From NCBI GenBank assembly GCA_019237945.1, contig JAFAOG010000183.1:1-32917 (forward strand): a DNA stretch of 32,917 nucleotides, written 5' to 3'. Under the pieces are notes generated by a model. That model was not told the DNA's origin. It did not search any database and saw nothing but the letters and a program-made list of their open reading frames with translations. Positions 1-9,544 of this stretch are shown piece after piece. Origin of the DNA: Deltaproteobacteria bacterium (GTDB lineage: Bacteria; Myxococcota_A; Polyangia; Haliangiales; Haliangiaceae). Made by a program: the position numbers and the translations under genes. The first letter of the stretch is position 1. Every line of letters begins with the position of its first letter.

Positions 1-1037
1 GCGATCGTGTTGCCCGTCGGGCCCGTGTGCTCGGCGTCGTAGGTCTCGGCGTCGGCGGCCCATGCGCGCGCGATGAAGCGGCGCGCGCTGCCGAACGCGG
101 CGAGATACGGCTCGCTGTGATACTCGACGCCGTGCTCGGCGCACCACGCGCTCGTGATGCGCGCCGCGAGCGGCAGGTTCGCGTGCGGGATCTTCGGGAA
201 CAGGTGGTGCTCGGACTGGTAGTCGAGGCCGATGAAGAGCCACGAGATCGCGCGCGGCAGCTCGAGGTTGCGCGTGGTCGCGAGCTGGTGGCGCCAGTCG
301 TGCGACGGCTTGGCGACGATCGGCAGGCCCATGTGTGCCGGGGCGAACACGAGCGCGAGGCACACGCCGGTGGCGCCCCACATGCCGGCGTAGATCGCGA
401 GCGTCACGAGCGGACCCCAGATCAGAGCCGGCACGACGAGCCACCCGATGTAATGCGCGGCAAGGCATGCCGCCTCGATGTACCAGTCGCGGTCGCGCGG
501 CTGACGCGCGAGGTAGAGGAGCGAGCTGCGGCGCATGCCGATCGCCATCAGCGTCGCCATCGGCCAGAACAGCCAGCGCTGGAACGTGCGCTGGAACCAG
601 CGCGTGAACGCGCCCGCGGACTCGTGACCGCGTCGCGACGATGCGAACGGGAACGGCGTGAGATCGGGATCGAGGTCCTCGACGTTGGGGTGCGCGTGGT
701 GACGTCGGTCGTGCTTGTCGCGCCAGTACATCGCGCCGAGGCCGCCGAACAGCGGGAACACGAGATAGAGCAGCAGCGCGTTGCGCCGCGGCGACTTCGA
801 GAAGCTGCGGTGGCTACCCTCGTGCCCGAACATCGCGATCGACGTCGACAGCGCGCCCGCGATTGGCAGCAACACGAGCCCCGCGATCCAGCCCAGCTCG
901 GCGACGAGCGTCAGACAGGTCGCGACGCCAGCGGCGAGCACCGCGAGCTTGATCCAGCTCTGGCGCTCGCGGGTCTCGAACACCCCGGCTTCGATCAGCC
1001 GGGCGCGGAGGTCTCCCAGTACAGCGTGTTTGCTCAC
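1..1037 (-). CDS. Membrane fatty-acid desaturase (C-terminus cut by window edge)
   Basis: Membrane-bound di-iron desaturase that would introduce a double bond into acyl chains. The 345 visible residues hold the three histidine boxes in order: HEGSH at 72-76, HDRRHH at 109-114 and QSEHH at 274-278. Hydrophobic stretches lie at about 31-70, 87-103 and 190-240. The glutamine in the third box is typical of the 'front-end'/acyl-lipid desaturase group, but no cytochrome b5 domain precedes the first box. The chosen start is a GTG 51 bases after the preceding gene's stop; the frame stays open upstream, so a slightly earlier start cannot be excluded. The frame is still open at position 1, so the C-terminus is missing. 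Family assignment is firm; substrate and regioselectivity are unknown. Confidence 0.9.
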   Translation of the reverse strand, partial: MSKHAVLGDLRARLIEAGVFETRERQSWIKLAVLAAGVATCLTLVAELGWIAGLVLLPIAGALSTSIAMFGHEGSHRSFSKSPRRNALLLYLVFPLFGGLGAMYWRDKHDRRHHAHPNVEDLDPDLTPFPFASSRRGHESAGAFTRWFQRTFQRWLFWPMATLMAIGMRRSSLLYLARQPRDRDWYIEAACLAAHYIGWLVVPALIWGPLVTLAIYAGMWGATGVCLALVFAPAHMGLPIVAKPSHDWRHQLATTRNLELPRAISWLFIGLDYQSEHHLFPKIPHANLPLAARITSAWCAEHGVEYHSEPYLAAFGSARRFIARAWAADAETYDAEHTGPTGNTI

Positions 1038-1088
1038 GACGCGCCGACGTTCGCTCAGGCGGCGGCCGAAGGCGAGAGGAAAGGCCGG

Positions 1089-1559
1089 TTACTTCATCGT
1101 CAGGGTCGTCTTCGCCACCACAGATGACCCATTCATGACTTGAACTGTGTAGGTCTTGCCCTTGGCCAGGCCCTCGTCCTCGTCGATCGAGATGTCACCG
1201 GTCAGGACCGAGGACTTCGCATCGACGCCGTCCAGCTGCTGGTCCGCGGCGAGCTTGTCACCGTTCATGAACTCGAGCTTGAGGTGCGTCGCGCCGGTCT
1301 TCGTCAGAAACGCCGTGTAGTGGAAGTTCCAACCAGTGACGTCGCCCTTCGGCGAGCCCTCGACCGACTTGAGCTGCGCGGCCTTGATCTTGGCGATCGT
1401 GTCCTTGTCGTTCTTGCCCTCGGGCAGGTCGTCCTTCGTGACGACGAGCTGGCCGTGGAAGGCCGAGATCACCGTGCGCGAGACATCAGCAAAGACGGGC
1501 TGTGCCGCGGCGGCGAGCGCCACGACGAAGACGGCTGCGGACATCGTGCGTGCGGACAT
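1089..1559 (-). CDS. Small secreted protein of unknown function
   Basis: A 156-residue protein with a clear signal peptide: a basic start, then a hydrophobic Ala/Val run ending in PVFA before residue 25. I do not recognise the mature part. It is hydrophilic, with Lys/Asp-rich stretches and beta-strand-like alternation near the C-terminus, and has no cysteines. An open frame runs 66 codons further upstream, but that extension is Arg-rich and unlike a real N-terminus. The chosen ATG has a strong Shine-Dalgarno five bases upstream and is followed directly by the signal peptide. It sits between the low-complexity RGG protein and the desaturase on the same strand. Probably periplasmic; a role cannot be given. 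Confidence 0.75.
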   Translation of the reverse strand: MSARTMSAAVFVVALAAAAQPVFADVSRTVISAFHGQLVVTKDDLPEGKNDKDTIAKIKAAQLKSVEGSPKGDVTGWNFHYTAFLTKTGATHLKLEFMNGDKLAADQQLDGVDAKSSVLTGDISIDEDEGLAKGKTYTVQVMNGSSVVAKTTLTMK

Positions 1560-1564
1560 GGGGG

Positions 1565-1570
1565 CCTCCA
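1565..1570 (-). promoter_or_regulatory. Ribosome binding site deciding the start of the small secreted protein
   Basis: TGGAGG on the minus strand, five bases before the ATG at 1559. It supports this ATG over the longer upstream frame. Confidence 0.7.
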
Positions 1571-1630
1571 ACCAAGAGATATAGACGACGACACCACCAC
1601 CGGCCCTGAGTTTCCAGTTTCCAGTGCTGG

Positions 1631-2905
1631 CTACTCGTGCGGAGTCTCGGACGACGGTGCCGGGGCGGGGGCAGCCGATTCGACGGGCGCGCCCTGCTCG
1701 GTATTCACGTTCGCGGCGCGCTCGGCCTGACGCTTGGCGCGACGCTCGGGATCCCACGGCTTTCCGTCGGGCCCCAGGCCGTTTGCGTCGGGGCCGATCG
1801 GCTTGCGCGGGCGCTTCTCGCGCGGCGGCAGCGGCTGGCCGTCGGGGCCGAGGCGGGGACCGCGCGGGGCAGTCTGCCCCTCAACGGGGGCGCCGCCGGC
1901 GTGCTGCTCGGGGCCGCCAGCCTGATCCGGACGCGGGCCGCGAGGACCGCGCGGACGATCGCCACGAGGACGATCATTGCGCGGACCGCGCGGACGATCG
2001 CCGGGCGCGAATTCGCGGCGCTCGCCGCCCGGGCCACCGCCGCCGGGACCACCCGGACCGCCGGGACCGCGACGATCACCGGGACGTCCGCGACCCGGAC
2101 CGCGCGGACCACGCGGGCCACCGGGACCACCGCGACCACGCGGACCGCGATCGTCACGCGGCGCCGCCGTCAGCTGCCAGCCGATACCCGCGCGCGGCAT
2201 CTCGCCGCGGCCGGGACGATCGTCATCCTTCGGTGCTTCGGTCTTCGCGCCCGCCTTGAGCGAGCCGAGGCCGCGCGGCTTCGGGGGACCGCGATCGCCG
2301 CCGAACATGCCACCGCCGCCGCCGGGACCGCCGCCGCCACCGCGACGCTCGCCGCCACCGCGCTCGCCACGCCCGCCGCGGCCGCCGCGATCGTCGCGAC
2401 GGTCATCGCGACGCGACGACCTCGCCGACGCGACCTTGTCGATCGCGTAGTGAAACTCGCCGCGCGACACCGCGCCGGGCGGACCAGCCTCGCCCTGGAA
2501 CACGCGGACGAGGCGAACCTCGTCGAGGCGGTTGCCGATGATGTCGAGCGCCTCGAGCAGGCGCGCCGCGCGATCCGGCTGCACGCCGAGCTCGTTCGCG
2601 ACGAAGTCGATCGCGGGATCCGCCTTCGCGGGAGCCGCCGCAGCCTCGCCACCTTCCGCGGAAGAAGCGTCGCCACCTTCCGCGGCCGCGCCTTCGGCCG
2701 CCGCAGACTCGCCGCCCTCGGCGGGAGCTGCCTCCGCGCCTTCGACCGGCGCCGCCTCGACCGGCGCGCCTTCCGCGACCGGTTCGGGAGCGCTGGCCGG
2801 TTCTGCCGCGGGGGCCTCCGCAGCGGCTGCGGGGCGAGGGGCCTTCGCACGCGCCGCCGCGGCGTTGCGGAGGACCAGCGCAGAGAACTCGGTCAGCGTC
2901 TTCAT
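1631..2905 (-). CDS. Low-complexity acidic / RGG-rich protein with a small conserved-looking core
   Basis: A 424-residue, mostly disordered protein of unknown function. Residues 1-20 look helical. Residues 21-95 are an Ala/Glu/Pro region with repeated AEGG and PVEGA units. Residues 96-160 are the only part with ordinary composition, helical and ending in FHYAIDKVAS. Residues 161-320 are extremely rich in Arg, Gly and Pro, with many RGG, GGPRG and RPRGP units. Residues 350-400 contain two LGPDG[QK]P repeats and a charged helix, and the tail is Ala/Pro-rich. RGG tracts in other proteins bind RNA or drive condensation; applying that here is inference. No signal peptide is visible, so a cytoplasmic location is likely. 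The opposite strand is also open through much of this stretch, an effect of composition. Confidence 0.8.
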   Translation of the reverse strand: MKTLTEFSALVLRNAAAARAKAPRPAAAAEAPAAEPASAPEPVAEGAPVEAAPVEGAEAAPAEGGESAAAEGAAAEGGDASSAEGGEAAAAPAKADPAIDFVANELGVQPDRAARLLEALDIIGNRLDEVRLVRVFQGEAGPPGAVSRGEFHYAIDKVASARSSRRDDRRDDRGGRGGRGERGGGERRGGGGGPGGGGGMFGGDRGPPKPRGLGSLKAGAKTEAPKDDDRPGRGEMPRAGIGWQLTAAPRDDRGPRGRGGPGGPRGPRGPGRGRPGDRRGPGGPGGPGGGGPGGERREFAPGDRPRGPRNDRPRGDRPRGPRGPRPDQAGGPEQHAGGAPVEGQTAPRGPRLGPDGQPLPPREKRPRKPIGPDANGLGPDGKPWDPERRAKRQAERAANVNTEQGAPVESAAPAPAPSSETPHE

Positions 2906-2944
2906 GGCAGGCTTGCTACACCAAAGCCCGCCGTTTCGCCAGGG

Positions 2945-3847
2945 CTAGCCGCCAACGGAGCCGCTGGCCGACGCCGACACCTGCACCGAGACCGAGACCT
3001 CGGCATGGATGTTCGTGGCGGCGTTCGCGGCGGCCGCGATCTGGCCCGTGATGCACATCGCCTGGTCCTTGAACGACTGGGCGAACTTCGGACCCATGTC
3101 CTTGAGGTCGGCGGCGGTCTTCGCCCACACGTTCACGGCCTCCTCGAGCGGCTTGATGCGCGCCGAGATCGAGAGCAGCTTCGGCAGGCCGTCGCGGGCC
3201 GCCTTGAGCGTCGCCTCGAGCTTGCTCTTGTCGACGACGACCTTCGCGTCGGCATCGATCGTCAGCTCGGGCTCGGTGCACTGCATGTGGACCGACGCGT
3301 TGACCGCCGCGGCCGCCTTGCACTCGCCACCGCCGCTCGAGCCGCCGGTGCCGGCCTGCGCGCCACCCGCACACGCGCCCCCCGCACCCGCCGACGCGTT
3401 CGCATCGACCGTGCACTTCGCCGGCGTGTACTTGATCTTGAGCTTCGCGCCCGCCTTGAGCGAGACCTTGAGGTTGTCCTTGTACGTCTGGAATACCTTC
3501 GCGCAGATCGCGTTGGTGTCGTCGATGTTGAGGTCGCCCTCGGACATGCCGAGCTCCTGACCCATCATCACGCAGCTCTGCTTGACGACCTTCGCGGTCT
3601 CCGCGGTGGTCGTCTGGAGGTCCTTCGTCGCCTGCAGGAACGCCTTCAGCTTCGCGCCCGCGTCGCTCGCGGCGTAGTTGCCGCACGTGTTCGGATCGAC
3701 CTCACCCGACGCTCCACCGAGACCACCGGGCACGGCCGGGGTCGACGGAACCTTGTCCGAACCGGGGACCGAGTGGCCACCCGGAAGCTTGCCGCCACAC
3801 GCGCCCGCCAGGAGGGCGGCCGCCACGAAGTACCGAGATGCGATCAT
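2945..3847 (-). CDS. Putative lipoprotein, helical, with several cysteines
   Basis: A 300-residue protein with a lipoprotein-like N-terminus: a basic start, a hydrophobic run AAALLAGA, then Cys17 and a Gly/Pro/Ser-rich tether to about residue 50. The lipobox is not ideal because Ala rather than Leu is at -3. The rest looks mainly alpha-helical and Ala/Lys/Asp-rich. A Gly/Ala/Ser-rich break with cysteines lies near 160-185, and six or more scattered cysteines could form disulphides in the periplasm. No catalytic motif is visible and I do not recognise the family. The start is supported by AAAGGAG six bases upstream. It follows the M1 peptidase gene by 47 bases on the same strand, so co-transcription is plausible. 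Confidence 0.75.
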   Translation of the reverse strand: MIASRYFVAAALLAGACGGKLPGGHSVPGSDKVPSTPAVPGGLGGASGEVDPNTCGNYAASDAGAKLKAFLQATKDLQTTTAETAKVVKQSCVMMGQELGMSEGDLNIDDTNAICAKVFQTYKDNLKVSLKAGAKLKIKYTPAKCTVDANASAGAGGACAGGAQAGTGGSSGGGECKAAAAVNASVHMQCTEPELTIDADAKVVVDKSKLEATLKAARDGLPKLLSISARIKPLEEAVNVWAKTAADLKDMGPKFAQSFKDQAMCITGQIAAAANAATNIHAEVSVSVQVSASASGSVGG

Positions 3848-3853
3848 GTCAGG

Positions 3854-3860
3854 CTCCTTT
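3854..3860 (-). promoter_or_regulatory. Ribosome binding site of the cysteine-containing lipoprotein
   Basis: AAAGGAG on the minus strand, six bases before the ATG at 3847. It fixes the start and therefore the signal sequence. Confidence 0.7.
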
Positions 3861-3894
3861 GATGTGCCTGATCGATATCACGAAAAACTCGCAG

Positions 3895-5508
3895 CTACGG
3901 GGCGGCTTGCCACGGATTGATGCGCGCAGGCGCCGTGAATCCCGCGCCATAGACGAGACACTCGGCGAGCGGATCGAGCACGACCGACGTCACCGGATAC
4001 GCGGGCGCGGTCACCGGGATCGTCTGGTCGAGGCCGTCGCGGAACGTGTCGACGGCGACGAGCGTCTGCTGGCCGGGCTGATCGCCGTCGAGCCCGACGT
4101 GGAACTTGCAGCGCTTGTCCGTCGACGTCACCTGCGTGACGTGGAGCGAGCCGTTCGCGTACGTCGTCATCACCGTCGGCCACGCGGGCTTGCCGCTGCC
4201 GTGGATCCACGCCGCCTTGTACGCGGAGAGGTCGAGACCGGTGCTCGTCTGCAGCGCCGCGACGACATCGTCGATGCTGATCGCGTGCTGATGGCCGAGC
4301 ACGCTCTTGATCGCGGTGAGCACCTGGTCGCGCGACGTCAGCACCTCGAGCTGGCGGAACAGCACCATCGGTCCGGGGCCGTACGCGTCGCCGTAGTAGT
4401 CGACGAGCTTGGGCTTGTCGGTCGGGCCCGGAAAGTACAGCGCCGCCGCCGACGCGGTCTTCCAGTACGCGGCGGTCTGCGGCGCCGCCGTCGGATCCAT
4501 CATGTCCTCGTAGACGTACGCGAAGTACTCCGCCATCGACTCCTTCCACGCGAAGTCGTAGGTATCGGCGAGCGTCGTCTGATCGCCGGCCCACATGTGA
4601 GCCATCTCGTGATCGAGGATGTGCTCGACCGGCTTCTTGTACGCCTGGCCGCGCACCGGCGTCGCGAGCTTGTTGTAGAGCACGATGTTGCCGGGGTGCT
4701 CGAAGCCGCTCCAGTACGTCGGTGCGGTCAGCACGCGCAGCTCGTTGCCGTACGGCCACGGGCCGAGCAGCGACTGCATCCACGTCAGGTAGCCGGTGTG
4801 ATAGCTCGCGTCGATCGCGCCGGGCATGTCGCTGGCGCCGTCGGCATACAGCGTGACGTGCACGCCGGCCCACGTGCCGAGATCCATCTGCGTCCACGAC
4901 GCCGATGCGATGAGGCCCGTCGAGTACGTCGGACCGCCGTCGTAGTCGAACGCGCACGTCGTCTCGGTCGGGCTGACATCGGTGACGACGCCGGGGCAGC
5001 GCGCGGTGACGCCGGCCGCGTGCGTGATGTCGTAGTGGAAGTGCGCGAACTGATCGGCGCGGTGATCGCACGGCATGAAGCGATCGCACTCGCCGACCCA
5101 CGACAGCAGATAATCGTACGTGCGCGAGGCGTCCATCTTCGTCGTGAACCCGACGTCGGTCGTGCCGAGCGTCGTCTGCGCGATCTCGTGATCGATCTCG
5201 AGGACGAGCGGCTTGCCGGGGGCGAAGCCGGCGCCGCACGCGGTGATCGACGTCGCGTCGAGCGTGACATCGGCCGGCTTGCCGTTCAGCAGCGCCTTCG
5301 TCGGCGTCGTGCCGCGGAACGGCAGCTGCCAGCAGTCGCCGCCGGTCGTGACGTCAGCGGTGACCTTCGCGTGTGCGGCGCGCGAGTCGAGATCGAGCGC
5401 GAGGTCGTACGTCGTGACCGTCGCGGTGATCGGACCGGTCGGCAGCTTGTCGTCGCTGCCGCCACAGGCGGTGAGCAAGATCACGGCGAGGACGCGGCGC
5501 ATCCCCAC
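3895..5508 (-). CDS. M1-family zinc metallopeptidase, lipoprotein
   Basis: A 537-residue aminopeptidase-like protein. The lipobox LLTAC places Cys15 at the lipidation site, so it should be anchored in the envelope and face the periplasm or outside. Zinc site: HEMAH at 300-304 with the third ligand Glu323, giving the HEXXH-X18-E spacing of M1 enzymes. The exopeptidase motif, GXMEN in most members, reads GFEHPGN at 268-274. Tyr377 in YGPG fits the usual catalytic tyrosine. An N-terminal beta domain covers about 25-220, and the region after about 440 is short, so the large C-terminal helical domain of classical members is absent or reduced. Catalytic residues are intact, so it is probably active. 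Substrate preference is unknown and the altered GXMEN motif makes strict aminopeptidase activity uncertain. Confidence 0.9.
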   Translation of the reverse strand: MGMRRVLAVILLTACGGSDDKLPTGPITATVTTYDLALDLDSRAAHAKVTADVTTGGDCWQLPFRGTTPTKALLNGKPADVTLDATSITACGAGFAPGKPLVLEIDHEIAQTTLGTTDVGFTTKMDASRTYDYLLSWVGECDRFMPCDHRADQFAHFHYDITHAAGVTARCPGVVTDVSPTETTCAFDYDGGPTYSTGLIASASWTQMDLGTWAGVHVTLYADGASDMPGAIDASYHTGYLTWMQSLLGPWPYGNELRVLTAPTYWSGFEHPGNIVLYNKLATPVRGQAYKKPVEHILDHEMAHMWAGDQTTLADTYDFAWKESMAEYFAYVYEDMMDPTAAPQTAAYWKTASAAALYFPGPTDKPKLVDYYGDAYGPGPMVLFRQLEVLTSRDQVLTAIKSVLGHQHAISIDDVVAALQTSTGLDLSAYKAAWIHGSGKPAWPTVMTTYANGSLHVTQVTSTDKRCKFHVGLDGDQPGQQTLVAVDTFRDGLDQTIPVTAPAYPVTSVVLDPLAECLVYGAGFTAPARINPWQAAP

Positions 5509-5526
5509 CTGCCTATCACGGGTGAC

Positions 5527-7101
<1,575 letters not shown>

Positions 7102-7151
7102 GTGCTCAAGCTATCACGCGCCGAGGGTCGCGCGCCGACGAGATCTCTCTC

Positions 7152-8294
7152 TCACTTCTTCGGAGGCGGAGGCGGCTTGGCGCCCGAGCCCTCGACCTTC
7201 GCCGGGCCGGCGTTGTCGGGGATCTTGATCTTGTCACCCTGCGCGACGCCGCTCTTCACCTCGACGTGGAGGCCGTCGGAGAGGCCGAGCTGGACGTCGC
7301 GGCGCACGAACGTCTGCGGCGACGTCTCGACCTCGACGTACGGCTTGCTGTCCTTGTCGTACTGGACGAGCGCCTCGCGGATCGCGAGCACCTTGTGCTT
7401 CTCGTCGAGGACGATGTCGGCGTTCGCCGAGTAATTCGCACGCATCATCACGCCCGGCTTGAGCGTGACGTCGGCCTTGATCTCGAACTGGATCGCGCCG
7501 TCGATCAATTTGCCCTGCGGGGCGATGAACGTGAGCTTGCCGTCGAGCTTGTCGTTCTCGATCGCGCCGACCTTGATCTGGAGCTTCATGCCCTCCTTGA
7601 TCTTGGCCACCTCGGCCTCGTCGACACGCCCGTCGAAGATGATGTCGTTCATGTTCGCGATCGTCGCGATCGTCGTGCCGGGGTTGAAGCTGTTGGCGGC
7701 GATCACCGAGAAGCCGACCTTGACCGGCACGTCGATCACCATGCCGTCGACCGTCGCGGTGACGATCACGTTGCTCTGCTTGCCGGAGGCGCGCGTCGCG
7801 CCTTCCTTGACGAGCTGCAGGTTCGACGTCGCCGTCGCGACGCTCTCCTTGGCGAGCGCGTAGTCGGTGCGGAACTTGAACACCTCGGCCTCCGCGACGA
7901 CGCCCTGCTTGAACAGGCCTTCCTCGCGGTCGAGCTCGCGCTTCGCGTTGTCGAGCGTGATGTTCGCGTTCGTCAGCTGCGCCTGTGCGCTGTTGAGCGC
8001 CTGCGCGTCGGCCACGATCTGGACCTTGCCGAGCGGCTGGTCCTTCTTGACGATCGCGCCCGCGTCGACGTTGAGCTCGCTGAGCACGCCCGTGACCTTC
8101 GGCTTCACCTCGACGGACTGGCGCGGCACGATCGACCCGGTGGCGACGGTCTTCTTGATGATGTCGGTGATCTCGGCCTGCTCGGTCTCGTACCTGACCG
8201 GCTTGGCCTGCGACTTCTTGTAGAGGAAGACGAACGAGCCGACGATCAACAGGACCAGGACCAGTCCGAACAGATACCCAAAGAATTTCTTCAT
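7152..8294 (-). CDS. Membrane-fusion (periplasmic adaptor) protein of a MacAB-type exporter
   Basis: A 380-residue HlyD/MacA-family adaptor that would bridge the inner-membrane ABC pump to an outer-membrane channel. It has one N-terminal membrane anchor (residues 4-24). A lipoyl-like half at 60-92 carries the typical PKVTGVLSELNVDAG pattern. A helical hairpin lies at about 95-165, the second lipoyl half around 175-200 (ATVDGMVIDVPVKVG), then beta-barrel and membrane-proximal domains. The tail is Pro/Lys-rich. It is last in a four-gene operon and overlaps the upstream permease stop by four bases (ATGA). No TolC-like channel gene is in the window, so the outer-membrane partner is presumably encoded elsewhere. 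Cargo cannot be inferred. Confidence 0.92.
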   Translation of the reverse strand: MKKFFGYLFGLVLVLLIVGSFVFLYKKSQAKPVRYETEQAEITDIIKKTVATGSIVPRQSVEVKPKVTGVLSELNVDAGAIVKKDQPLGKVQIVADAQALNSAQAQLTNANITLDNAKRELDREEGLFKQGVVAEAEVFKFRTDYALAKESVATATSNLQLVKEGATRASGKQSNVIVTATVDGMVIDVPVKVGFSVIAANSFNPGTTIATIANMNDIIFDGRVDEAEVAKIKEGMKLQIKVGAIENDKLDGKLTFIAPQGKLIDGAIQFEIKADVTLKPGVMMRANYSANADIVLDEKHKVLAIREALVQYDKDSKPYVEVETSPQTFVRRDVQLGLSDGLHVEVKSGVAQGDKIKIPDNAGPAKVEGSGAKPPPPPKK

Positions 8295-9544
8295 TCGGCC
8301 CTCAGTGCTTCAATAGGCTTGATCGAGGCGGCGTGGGAGGCGGGCATGATCCCGGCGAGCGCGCCGGAGACGACGAGCACGCCGACGGCGGCGAGCACCG
8401 TGGACAGGCTGATGTTCGGCGGCCCGAACGGTGTGTTGTGTGCGTTCTCGAGCGCGAAATCGGCGAGCGCCATCAGGCCGACGCCGGCCGCGACGCCAAC
8501 GAGGCCCGCGATCAGCGTCAGCACGATCGATTCCTTCATCACCATCGAGATGATCGAGAACGGAGTCGCGCCGAGCGCCTTGCGCACACCGATCTCCTTC
8601 GTGCGCTCCTTGACCGTGATCAGCATGATGTTCGACACGCCGACGACGCCGGCCATCAGCGTCGCGCCGCCGACGACCCACGCCATCAGCGCGATGATGA
8701 ACAAGAACGTCGAGAACCGGTCGAACACCTCGAACATGTTGAACGAGCCGATCGCGAGCTTGTCGTTCGGCGACACGCGGTGGTGCCTCGCCAGCACCTC
8801 GCGGACGTCCTTCTCGACCTGCTCGCCGTCGTAGCCGGGCTTCGCGGTCAGCGCGAAGAATCCGACGTGATCGCCGAAGTTGAAGACCGTCTTGAGCGTC
8901 GAGAACGGCACGAACACGGTGTTCGCGTCCTGGTCGCCCATCTGGCCGCCGCGCAGCGTGTGGGTGACGCCGACGACGAGGAAGTACACGCCGTTGATCT
9001 TCACGTACTCGCCGATCGGATCCGCGCCGGGCGCGAACAGCTGATCGCGCACCGCCGAGCCGATCACGGCGACCTTGCGCGCGCTCTTCATGTCCTCTTC
9101 GTTGATGAAGCGGCCGGCCTCGTACTCGAACGCGACGATGTGCTTGAAGTCGGGCGTGTCCGCCATCACCGTGAACGTGCCGGACTTGCTCTCGTGCGCG
9201 ACCGTCGACGGGTTCATCCAGCCGCCGAGCTGATGGCGCGGCGCCAGCCACTCGATCTCGGGCAGGCGGCGCAGCAGATCGACGTCGCCAATGTCGAACT
9301 GGACCTCGCGGCCAGGCGGCAGACCATCGTAGGCCTCGGTCGTCGTCTGGCCCCAGCAGAACAAGAGGTTCGTCGCCATGCCCTTCATCTGGCGCCGCAT
9401 GCCGGCGTTCATGCTCGAGCCGAAGCCGAGCATCGCCATCAGCATGACGATTCCCCAGAACACGCCGAACGCGGTGAGGAACGTGCGCAGCCGGTTGCTG
9501 CGCAGCGTCGCCCAGATCTCCTTCCATTTATCGAGGTCAAACAT
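8291..9544 (-). CDS. MacB/FtsX-type ABC permease, first of two paralogues
   Basis: A 417-residue permease without an ATPase domain. TM1 is at about 20-42 and followed by the large periplasmic MacB_PCD domain. The C-terminal FtsX domain has three membrane helices, preceded by the coupling-helix sequence KERTKEIGVRKALGATP that contacts the ATPase. It begins directly after the stop of the other permease (TAG immediately followed by ATG, no gap) and overlaps the adaptor start by four bases. Both permeases share the KERTKEIGVRKALGATP block but differ elsewhere, which suggests a heterodimeric channel as in LolCE and unlike homodimeric MacB. Confidence 0.9.
   Translation of the reverse strand: MFDLDKWKEIWATLRSNRLRTFLTAFGVFWGIVMLMAMLGFGSSMNAGMRRQMKGMATNLLFCWGQTTTEAYDGLPPGREVQFDIGDVDLLRRLPEIEWLAPRHQLGGWMNPSTVAHESKSGTFTVMADTPDFKHIVAFEYEAGRFINEEDMKSARKVAVIGSAVRDQLFAPGADPIGEYVKINGVYFLVVGVTHTLRGGQMGDQDANTVFVPFSTLKTVFNFGDHVGFFALTAKPGYDGEQVEKDVREVLARHHRVSPNDKLAIGSFNMFEVFDRFSTFLFIIALMAWVVGGATLMAGVVGVSNIMLITVKERTKEIGVRKALGATPFSIISMVMKESIVLTLIAGLVGVAAGVGLMALADFALENAHNTPFGPPNISLSTVLAAVGVLVVSGALAGIMPASHAASIKPIEALRAE

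Noticed and set aside
1900-2420. Short repeats looking like a possible array
   Set aside because: Units are irregular and codon-phased, encoding RGG/GGPRG; there are no unique spacers, so this is not a CRISPR array.
1637-3862. Plus-strand open frame of 741 codons opposite the RGG protein
   Set aside because: Arises from the repetitive GC-rich coding sequence on the other strand; the minus-strand frames have a proper core and a lipoprotein signal.
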